5,507 bases of DNA. Source: Micavibrio_A sp040381535 (GTDB lineage Bacteria; Pseudomonadota; Alphaproteobacteria; Micavibrionales; Micavibrionaceae). The DNA lies in the NCBI GenBank assembly GCA_040381535.1, contig JBEIHF010000050.1, forward strand, positions 1 to 5,507, read 5' to 3'. Below the pieces are notes generated by a model. It worked only from the letters and a program-made list of their open reading frames with translations. It was not told the origin of the DNA and did no database searches. Of this stretch, positions 1 to 5,344 are shown piece after piece. Made by a program: the position numbers and the translations under genes. Numbering within the stretch: position 1 is the first letter of the stretch; each line of letters opens with the position of its first letter.

Positions 1-780
<780 letters not shown>

Positions 781-912
781 TAAATCATTCTCAGTTTAAC
801 TGGGTTTGACTACGCGCGCAGTGTTAAGCCTGCTAAGCATTCAAGTTCGACACTAGTTTTATGAACTACAATGTTCGTTTGTTTTTGCTTTTTCCTTCGT
901 GTGGATTGAGAT
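781..912 (+). other. 23S-5S internal transcribed spacer
   Basis: This 132-nt AT-rich transcribed spacer lies between 23S and 5S rRNA. It holds no tRNA cloverleaf and no supported ORF. A short dyad, CAGTT/AACTG, sits near 792-802. The heptamer ATTCAAG at 840-846 is complementary to CTTGAAT at the 23S 3' end (773-779). The last part (892-908) pairs with sequence downstream of 5S to form a precursor stalk, described separately. Confidence 0.7.
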
Positions 913-1049
913 GACTTGGTGTTTTTAGCAAGTGTGCAACACCCCATCCCATTCCGAACTGGACCGTGAAAAACCTTAGCGCCGATGGTACTTCGACTTA
1001 AGTCGTGGGAGAGTAGGTCAATGCCAAGTCTTCCCAATCCATACGAAAG
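892..1049 (+). other. 5S precursor processing stalk
   Basis: The segment at 892-908, ending TCGTGTGGATTG, is largely complementary to the segment at 1035-1049, which begins CAATCCATACGA. Pairing runs over about 15 positions with one G-U pair and one mismatch. It extends 5S helix I outward past a short internal loop. Such stalks in rRNA precursors usually present cleavage sites for RNase III or RNase E. The pairing is visible in the sequence, while the processing role is inferred. Confidence 0.5.
913..1030 (+). rRNA. rrf: 5S ribosomal RNA
   Basis: This is a complete 5S rRNA of about 118 nt. Its terminal helix I is formed by GACTTGG (913-919) and CCAAGTC (1024-1030). Internal conserved blocks are present: ACACCCCATCCCATTCCGAACT (loop B to loop C), the CCGTGAAA segment, GCGCCGATGGTACT (loop E), and the GGGAGAGTAGGTC segment near the 3' end. 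It lies 132 nt downstream of 23S on the same strand and is followed by an intrinsic terminator. No initiator tRNA gene follows it, although one does in many alphaproteobacterial rRNA operons. The exact ends are inferred from helix I. Confidence 0.95.
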
Positions 1050-1094
1050 AATGAAACGCTTCATAACCTCTTCACCATGCACAAGTTACAGATG

Positions 1095-1117
1095 ACCCGC
1101 CGATTGGCGGGTTTTTT
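1095..1117 (+). terminator. rRNA operon intrinsic terminator
   Basis: A perfect 7-bp GC-rich stem, ACCCGCC (1095-1101) and GGCGGGT (1106-1112), has a GATT loop and runs into a six-T tract (1112-1117). It lies 65 nt after 5S rRNA and ends the rRNA operon. On the minus strand the hairpin has no following T tract, so it should be a poor terminator for the converging metallopeptidase gene, which stops at 1123. Confidence 0.9.
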
Positions 1118-1122
1118 GTGGG

Positions 1123-3012
1123 CTAAATACTGTCCAGACGTTGTGCACCGGCTTGAGTGGTTGGATTTTGTCCCGCGCGGATTTGCGTTGGTGTAGATTT
1201 GAGTTGCGCGTCCAGACCTTGCGGTACGGGTGTCGGCTTTAGAACTCTTTCCAGCAAAAAGGCCCATGGAAAGTTTGTTAGGGGCAATTCACGCATGTCG
1301 TTTTCTTTACCGTTCCACTCAGCGCGTTTTTCATGGTCGTTAAATACAGGATCCATACCGCGGTCTTTCATTTCCTGCCAATGCGCGATCAGTTCCAGTA
1401 TTTCCGGTCTTGGCTGACTGCTGTGAAATATATGTTCGGTGATGGTGGCCATCGCCTGATGCGGCAATCCCGTTATAGGAATGCGCAAGCCTGCCTGCAC
1501 CATTTTGAAAATATAATGTTTCGCCTGCGGATCATGTTTGTGTTCAAACTTGTACAAAGATAATTCGGTGGCTTCCACTTCACCATGCGTCTTTGATATG
1601 CTTTCATATTCTTTGATAAAACTTTTTGTATAAAATTCATTGTCCCAGCCTATGCCCGTGGGATCGTTAACGATTTTGTAGGGGGGCTGTACGGCCCGGA
1701 ATGGTTGTTCTTCATTTCTTGTCGTAAAGGACGCGTAAGGCGCGGGTTGGGGCGGCGTAATTGTTTCTTCTATTGCTGGTAAATTCAGCCAGGCTGTTTT
1801 TGTGTTATCGGGAATTGCGTTGTTGATGCGTTTTTTCAAATCACCCAGCATAGGCAACCCGACAGCAGTTTGTGCGTAATTTTTTTCTGCAGTTAAAGAT
1901 AATCCGGATTCCATCAAGGCATGATCATAAGATTTTCCCCGTATGGTGAGTTTGCTGATGGTTATATCGGGTGTGCGGGTGTCATCGCGGAAAATGCCCC
2001 TTACGGCCTTTTCAATTTCTGCATAACGCCCTGCTTGTTCGAATTCTTCGCGGCGCGATTGTATAGGGCCGTAGACCAATGGATGGTCGGGCACGGCTGC
2101 CGCAATATAATCAGCATATTTCTTATCGTAATATTCCAAAGTATGTGTGGGTTTGAAATAGGCCGGAAAAACTTTGGAAGCAAAAGATTCCCATTTTCCC
2201 GCCTTTGCGTCGTCCAATGCGCCATACGCTGCCTTTGCCATTTCCTGGTTTTTGCGCCAGAAATTGTTGAGCAGAGCGGCAGAGCGGAATTGTTGCTGCG
2301 GTCCGTTAGGTGAACCTAGTAGAATTTCGGCCGCGGCAACCGCTTCGGATACACGGGCGTTAGATTCCAATGCGCGGTTCCCAAAAATTCCGTTTTTGGG
2401 AATGTCGGCCGAGCTATATCCCAGGCCGTTGTCCATATCTTCCATATGTTGCAGTTCGTGTTTGAGCGTCAATGCAACTTCGGCAGGCGATCTTCCCTGT
2501 GCCAACGGTATTTTTTTGTTGGTGTAATCGCACAAGCCGACCGCGCCTTCTTCCATGCAAAGCGCATCATCAAAAATAATTTGGAACTCCATCTTTTGCG
2601 ATTTTTCCAAAAGCCTTCTGCCATCATCCGTTTGCGAGAGCAGGAAGACGGCCTTGTCCAGGAATTCGCGGTTGCGTTTGTCGCGAATAAGATAGTCGAG
2701 ATGTTCTCTATGGTCTTCACCCCTGATATTACGGTCATCATATGTGGGTGTGTGTTTTACTTTCGGAAATGTGCCGCCATAGATATATTCGACAGGATGA
2801 CGCGCGAGAAAATCGGTCGGTGCAGGCGTGCGGTTTTGTACGCGGTCGCCGTTTGCATCGACGATAATCTTCCATTCACCTTGGGGAACCGGCGGCGCGG
2901 CCGCATCAGGCGGAGGAAAATAAAACGACGGGGGTTTGGCAGGCGCGAGGGCACCCTTAGGAGCGTCACCCTTACCTGCTTTTTGTCCGAAAAGGCCCCT
3001 AAACAAACTCAC
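1123..3012 (-). CDS. Putative zinc metallopeptidase, DUF6782-like
   Basis: This 629-aa hypothetical protein is probably a gluzincin-type metallopeptidase. Residues 185-189 are HELQH, an HExxH motif with two candidate zinc-binding His and the catalytic Glu. Glu216, in the ALESNAR segment 27 residues later, is a likely third ligand. The preceding segment (about 97-180) has the layout I associate with DUF6782-type putative metallopeptidases: a helical stretch, a short beta segment around EFQIIFD, and a segment ending KKIPLAQG. That family name is from memory and needs a profile search. There is no signal peptide or clear membrane segment. The N-terminus (MSLFRGLFGQK) is amphipathic and leads into a Pro/Ala-rich linker to about residue 45. 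Residues 290-590 are not recognised, and the tail (about 592-629) is rich in Pro, Gln and Thr. The start is GTG at 3012-3010, with GGGGG at 3022-3018 about 5 nt upstream; an ATG at 3016 is out of frame. A strong promoter lies about 36 nt upstream. The substrate is unknown. Confidence 0.85.
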   Translation of the reverse strand: MSLFRGLFGQKAGKGDAPKGALAPAKPPSFYFPPPDAAAPPVPQGEWKIIVDANGDRVQNRTPAPTDFLARHPVEYIYGGTFPKVKHTPTYDDRNIRGEDHREHLDYLIRDKRNREFLDKAVFLLSQTDDGRRLLEKSQKMEFQIIFDDALCMEEGAVGLCDYTNKKIPLAQGRSPAEVALTLKHELQHMEDMDNGLGYSSADIPKNGIFGNRALESNARVSEAVAAAEILLGSPNGPQQQFRSAALLNNFWRKNQEMAKAAYGALDDAKAGKWESFASKVFPAYFKPTHTLEYYDKKYADYIAAAVPDHPLVYGPIQSRREEFEQAGRYAEIEKAVRGIFRDDTRTPDITISKLTIRGKSYDHALMESGLSLTAEKNYAQTAVGLPMLGDLKKRINNAIPDNTKTAWLNLPAIEETITPPQPAPYASFTTRNEEQPFRAVQPPYKIVNDPTGIGWDNEFYTKSFIKEYESISKTHGEVEATELSLYKFEHKHDPQAKHYIFKMVQAGLRIPITGLPHQAMATITEHIFHSSQPRPEILELIAHWQEMKDRGMDPVFNDHEKRAEWNGKENDMRELPLTNFPWAFLLERVLKPTPVPQGLDAQLKSTPTQIRAGQNPTTQAGAQRLDSI

Positions 3013-3047
3013 GCATTCCCCCGATGAAACCCTGTCATCATGCCTTT

Positions 3048-3077
3048 ATTATATGAAAAAACCGTTGCTTTTGCCAA
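3048..3077 (-). promoter_or_regulatory. Sigma70-type promoter of the metallopeptidase gene
   Basis: Read on the minus strand, a -35 element TTGGCA (3077-3072, five of six consensus bases) and a perfect -10 element TATAAT (3053-3048) are separated by 18 bp. Initiation would fall near 3041, giving a leader of about 28 nt that contains the GGGGGA ribosome binding site and ends at the GTG start. An inverted repeat lies just upstream of the -35 element. Confidence 0.75.
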
Positions 3078-3081
3078 AAGT

Positions 3082-3107
3082 GGTTGAAATGTAAGGGTTT
3101 TTCAACC
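3082..3107. repeat. Inverted repeat beside the -35 box, possible operator
   Basis: Perfect 8-bp arms GGTTGAAA (3082-3089) and TTTCAACC (3100-3107) flank a 10-nt spacer. The dyad lies 4 bp upstream of the minus-strand -35 hexamer, between two divergent genes, a typical position for a regulator site. Read on the plus strand it is followed by TTTTCTT, so it could instead fold as a weak terminator or attenuator hairpin in RNA heading for the 45-aa ORF. The sequence does not decide between the two. Confidence 0.45.
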
Positions 3108-3126
3108 TTTTCTTCGATTGGAATGG

Positions 3127-3161
3127 AACCCGTTTTGTTGTGACGGGTTGGTAAGGCAACC
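3127..3161 (+). promoter_or_regulatory. Overlapping alternative hairpins in the small-ORF leader
   Basis: AACCCGT (3127-3133) can pair with ACGGGTT (3143-3149). GGTTG (3146-3150) can instead pair with CAACC (3157-3161), which ends next to the Shine-Dalgarno sequence at 3162-3168. The two stems share bases and exclude each other. This is a possible translational control element, but the stems are short and the idea rests only on visible complementarity. Confidence 0.3.
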
Positions 3162-3168
3162 AAGGGAG
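3162..3168 (+). promoter_or_regulatory. Ribosome binding site deciding the small-ORF start
   Basis: AAGGGAG lies 1 nt upstream of an ATG at 3170 and 7 nt upstream of a second in-frame ATG at 3176. Only the second has usable spacing, so 3176 is taken as the start. Confidence 0.6.
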
Positions 3169-3175
3169 AATGGCC

Positions 3176-3313
3176 ATGAATCTTGAAGAACATGCCTTGA
3201 ACTACGCGAACTCCAACAAAAACATGATGGATGATCCGAACTGGACGGCCCAAGAGCGCCAGCAATATCAAGCGGCGTATACGTTCGCGAAGAACAAACA
3301 GAACAACCAGTAA
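3176..3313 (+). CDS. Small hydrophilic protein of unknown function (45 aa)
   Basis: This is an unrecognised 45-aa ORF, starting MNLEEHALNYANSN and ending NKQNNQ. It is polar and rich in Asn and Gln, with a central DDPNWTAQERQQYQAAY stretch likely to be helical. It has no Cys, membrane segment or signal peptide. Three things support it as a gene: a good AAGGGAG ribosome binding site 7 nt upstream of the ATG, an intrinsic terminator starting 15 nt after the TAA, and a structured leader. An in-frame ATG at 3170 would add two residues but sits too close to the ribosome binding site. I see no convincing sigma70 promoter for it. It is divergent from the metallopeptidase gene and stands alone. No function can be assigned, and a small regulatory RNA at this locus is an alternative. 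Confidence 0.6.
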   Translation: MNLEEHALNYANSNKNMMDDPNWTAQERQQYQAAYTFAKNKQNNQ

Positions 3314-3328
3314 CAATATCCCAATTCC

Positions 3329-3360
3329 AAAAAACGGCTTCTCAATAGGGGTCGTTTTTT
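3329..3360 (+). terminator. Intrinsic terminator of the small ORF
   Basis: A 13-position stem, AAAAAACGGCTTC (3329-3341) with GGGGTCGTTTTTT (3348-3360), includes three G-U pairs and has a TCAATA loop. Its 3' arm ends in a six-T tract. On the minus strand the G-U positions become mismatches, but a run of A-T plus C-G pairs and the T tract remain. It may therefore also end the converging VOC pseudogene, whose stop codon is directly adjacent (3361-3363). Confidence 0.75.
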
Positions 3361-3679
3361 CTATACGTCTTCGCCGCAGCCGTCCCCTAAAAACTGCAGC
3401 AAGCAAAAACCGTTGCCTAAAGGATCGGCCATCACCGCGATCTTGCCCCACGGGTGGTTTTTGGTTTGCGTTTCTTGTTTTGCCCAAGCCGCCAGCGCAT
3501 TTTTCATGGATACTGGAAAATCCTCCACCACGAAATCCATATGCACCGGCGTCCAGTAGCGGTTGTAATCGCGCAGGCTGATAGGTTCGCGTGTGGCGAA
3601 GACCGAGCGCTTTCGTATAGAAATCGATCCCTTTTTAAAGGTCAGGTACGTTGATATTGATCAGCAAGGATGAGAACAT
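3361..3679 (-). pseudogene. VOC (glyoxalase/bleomycin-resistance fold) family pseudogene
   Basis: This is the remnant of a VOC-superfamily gene. From an ATG at 3679 the frame reads a typical first beta strand (LININVPDL), hits TAA at 3637-3635, then continues in the same frame with KGIDFYTKALGL, the usual first helix and turn. The C-terminal half is in another frame, from about 3603 to TAG at 3361. It carries RYWTPVHMDFVVEDF, HPWGKIAVMADPLGNGFCLLQF and the end GCGEDV. Related proteins have roughly 50 residues between the FYTKALGL-like and YWTPVH-like segments, but only about 15-18 can be found here. One nonsense change (probably GAA to TAA), one frame change and a deletion of about 30-35 residues therefore separate the pieces. 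The first half of the metal/substrate site is lost. Translation from the internal ATG at 3546 would give only a 61-aa C-terminal half, unlikely to be functional. Family membership is by recognition of these motifs. Confidence 0.75.
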
Positions 3680-3717
3680 ATGTGGCCAACGGCCCTGTTT
3701 TGTTAAGGTTTCGGTAG

Positions 3718-3726
3718 TTATCCACA
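3718..3726 (+). promoter_or_regulatory. Perfect DnaA-box-like 9-mer
   Basis: TTATCCACA matches the strong DnaA-box consensus exactly. It lies in the intergenic region between the VOC remnant and the malonyl-CoA decarboxylase-like gene. I found no second good box nearby, so it is not evidence for an origin. It could be a DnaA regulatory or titration site, or chance. Confidence 0.3.
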
Positions 3727-3824
3727 ACAGAGAGGCGGCGCAGCATACAAGGTTGTTGCGGAGGGCGTGCGACTGGGCAAGATTATTCCCTATAAAAACC
3801 AAGCTATTATTTGTGAATTTATTA

Positions 3825-3831
3825 AGAGGGG
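3825..3831 (+). promoter_or_regulatory. Ribosome binding site favouring the 3836 start
   Basis: AGAGGGG ends 4 nt before GTG at 3836; counted from its GAGG core the spacing is 6 nt. The longer form's GTG at 3767 has GGAGGG at 3760-3765, only 1 nt away and too close to work normally. Confidence 0.5.
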
Positions 3832-3835
3832 TCTT

Positions 3836-4771
3836 GTGGGTTACGAGGAGAAAATCAGCGGCGGTTTCGGTGAAAAAGCGGATATGCCGCAAATGCGGTT
3901 CATGGAAATTACGCGCGATACACCCGATTGCATTGTCGTCCAGCTTGCCGGACATGACCGTGTGCACACGCATGGCGCAGGATCGCCGGAAGAGTTGCGT
4001 AAATGGCGTTTGGGCGGCCCTATTTTTAACCGCACATGTTATGCGATGGTGGAAGAGGGCGACCGTGTACATGCAGCGATATATGTCCAAAAAGCCTATA
4101 GAAATGTCGAGAGCGATCGCGATCTGCACGGCAATGTCCGCAAAATTCTGGAGCGTCCCGTGCGTGAGCGCAATGAACGGCCAACCCATCTTGTTTTTTA
4201 TTCTATTTCCAACCTTTCGGACAAAAAGGGTGTCGGGCAAAATCTTGTCGTAAGTCTGCATGAACATCTGAATCGCGAATATACGGGTGCGCTTATGACA
4301 ACGCTTTCGCCGATGCGTTCTTTCGACAAAAATATGAGTGCTGAAGAATGCGCGGCCTTCATGGCGCTGCCCGATGTAAACAAACGCCGCGCGGTGATTG
4401 CACATCTGCTCGCCGGCACCGACCTTGTGCAACAATTCCATATGGGTAACGGAGCGCGCATCGGCGACATAAAATTCATGGCCGGCGATATTTCCGGCGA
4501 AGGCGAAAATGCACGGCAACATATAGTCATGGGCAATTACGTGTATGACAATGACCCCGCCGTTTTGAAAGAAAATGCCGCGCAGTTCGCCGAGGTGAAA
4601 CGTGCACTCCGCGACGCAAATATGGATGAAAGCGTGCGCCGCGAAATCGTATCGGAAATCATATATTCCAAAATCTCGCCGACCTTGCTGAACGATGCTC
4701 AGATAGAGCGGAGCATTACCCGGTGCCGCGAGGTGCAAAACGCGCCCGCCGAGATGAAATTGCGGGCCTGA
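3836..4771 (+). CDS. Malonyl-CoA decarboxylase family protein, catalytic domain only
   Basis: The protein resembles the C-terminal catalytic (GNAT-fold) domain of malonyl-CoA decarboxylase, which converts malonyl-CoA to acetyl-CoA and CO2. Positions below are for the 311-aa form. Residues 18-75 match the domain's opening, with a VHTHGAGSPEELRKW segment like the family's VHxIxxWxDLRRR. IYVQKAY (82-88) and HGNVRKIL (98-105) correspond to the family's FVEVAL and GNIQALL segments of the CoA site. FYSIS (121-125) carries the catalytic Ser region and TLSPMRSF (156-163) matches TLSPIPGF. FHMGNGA (201-207) carries the catalytic His, and GNYVY (233-237) matches VNYRY. Full-length enzymes are about 400-500 aa with an N-terminal helical oligomerisation domain, which is absent here. 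The start is uncertain: GTG 3836 has a well-spaced ribosome binding site, while GTG 3767 gives 334 aa with an AT-rich extension. It may be a true decarboxylase or a divergent acyl-CoA enzyme. The downstream gene is 95 nt away on the same strand. Confidence 0.8.
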   Translation: MGYEEKISGGFGEKADMPQMRFMEITRDTPDCIVVQLAGHDRVHTHGAGSPEELRKWRLGGPIFNRTCYAMVEEGDRVHAAIYVQKAYRNVESDRDLHGNVRKILERPVRERNERPTHLVFYSISNLSDKKGVGQNLVVSLHEHLNREYTGALMTTLSPMRSFDKNMSAEECAAFMALPDVNKRRAVIAHLLAGTDLVQQFHMGNGARIGDIKFMAGDISGEGENARQHIVMGNYVYDNDPAVLKENAAQFAEVKRALRDANMDESVRREIVSEIIYSKISPTLLNDAQIERSITRCREVQNAPAEMKLRA

Positions 4772-4810
4772 AAACCCTTTTAAAACAATGTGTTGGAATT
4801 AATATGTTGT

Positions 4811-4846
4811 CCGCGCCCCTTGTGCGGTGGCATAGTCCCGCGCGGG
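4811..4846. repeat. GC-rich hairpin and palindrome before the 126-aa gene
   Basis: CCGCGC (4811-4816) can pair with GTGCGG (4822-4827) across a short loop, and CCCGCGCGGG (4837-4846) is a perfect 10-bp palindrome just before the ribosome binding site. No T tract follows, so a terminator is unlikely. An operator or RNA structure near the start of the downstream gene is possible, but chance in GC-rich DNA is also plausible. Confidence 0.3.
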
Positions 4847-4866
4847 TATGATCCAGGCGGGTGTGT

Positions 4867-5247
4867 ATGAATGTAGCGCGGTTAAAAAATGTATTTTTCG
4901 ATGCGGCGATGGCCATGGCCGTGACGCGCAGGCTGGCATATTCGGACCATGACCCCGATGCGTTGGACGCCGTTGAGGAAATGTATGACCGCGCTCGTCC
5001 GGGCACTATGGAACGTTTTTTACAAACCATACAAAGTCTGGACATATCACGCTCCTCCGCCGCCTTATCCGCGCGTGAAGCGTTAGAGCGCGCCGAAGAG
5101 ATGGAAGATTTCGATGCGATTTTTGTAAAGGACAGCGGGCAGCTGACCATCGTCGAATTGGACGAAGAGGACCGTGCGGTTATATTAAAGGAAGCGCGCA
5201 ATATTTTGAAAGAACTGCATTCCGCACTGGAATTGAACCGCGCCTGA
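4867..5247 (+). CDS. Hypothetical acidic, mostly helical protein (126 aa)
   Basis: I do not recognise this protein. Residues 1-60 look helical (MNVARLKNVFFDAAMAM, then a DALDAVEEMYDRAR stretch). An Ala/Glu-rich helix follows (about 66-82, AREALERAEEMEDF), then a short beta-like segment (AIFVKDSGQLTIVEL), and a final amphipathic helix (about 103-122, EEDRAVILKEARNILKEL). It is acidic and has no signal peptide, membrane segment or Cys. The ATG at 4867 is preferred because GGCGG (4856-4860) lies 6 nt upstream. A GTG at 4861 in the same frame would add two residues but abuts that sequence. It follows the malonyl-CoA decarboxylase-like gene by 95 nt on the same strand and could share its mRNA. A weak TTGTCC (4807-4812) and CATAGT (4831-4836) pair with 18-bp spacing might give it its own promoter. 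Confidence 0.75.
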   Translation: MNVARLKNVFFDAAMAMAVTRRLAYSDHDPDALDAVEEMYDRARPGTMERFLQTIQSLDISRSSAALSAREALERAEEMEDFDAIFVKDSGQLTIVELDEEDRAVILKEARNILKELHSALELNRA

Positions 5248-5302
5248 TTTTTTACATCTATTAGAAAACGCTATTGTTCCGCCAGAAGCGCAACCCATTC
5301 CT

Positions 5303-5321
5303 AAAATTCCGCAGAGCGCGG
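5303..5321 (-). terminator. Possible weak terminator of the methyltransferase-like gene
   Basis: Read on the minus strand, CCGC and GCGG form a 4-bp stem with a GCTCT loop, followed by AATTTT. It lies 24 nt after the stop of the methyltransferase-like gene. A second small hairpin (GCCTG/CAGGC, 5327-5341) lies between them. Both stems are short, so this call is tentative. The rest of 5248-5344 holds no recognisable feature. Confidence 0.25.
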
Positions 5322-5344
5322 CCCGTGCCTGCGCCACAGGCTAC

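Noticed and set aside
1921..3027. Plus-strand open frames of 117-193 codons opposite the metallopeptidase gene.
   Set aside because: The minus-strand gene has a promoter, a ribosome binding site, a metallopeptidase motif and one uninterrupted frame of 629 codons. The plus-strand frames have none of these.
3038..3581. Open frames of 149 aa (minus) and 116 aa (plus) around the small ORF and the VOC remnant.
   Set aside because: Both run through the intrinsic terminator at 3329-3360 and overlap better-supported features, and both have shadow-like basic composition.
3718..3726. A replication origin suggested by the DnaA box.
   Set aside because: There is only one good box, no cluster, no AT-rich unwinding element and no dnaA, dnaN or similar genes nearby.
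3651..4253. A 200-aa plus-strand open frame overlapping the decarboxylase-like gene.
   Set aside because: It is out of frame with the recognisable protein, ends inside it, and has a Cys/Arg-rich composition typical of a shifted frame.
3635..4738. A 367-aa open frame on the minus strand, longer than the gene opposite it.
   Set aside because: The plus strand of this stretch encodes clear malonyl-CoA decarboxylase motifs. The minus-strand translation has no family features apart from its last residues (LININVPDL), which are the start of the VOC remnant. It is an antisense shadow.
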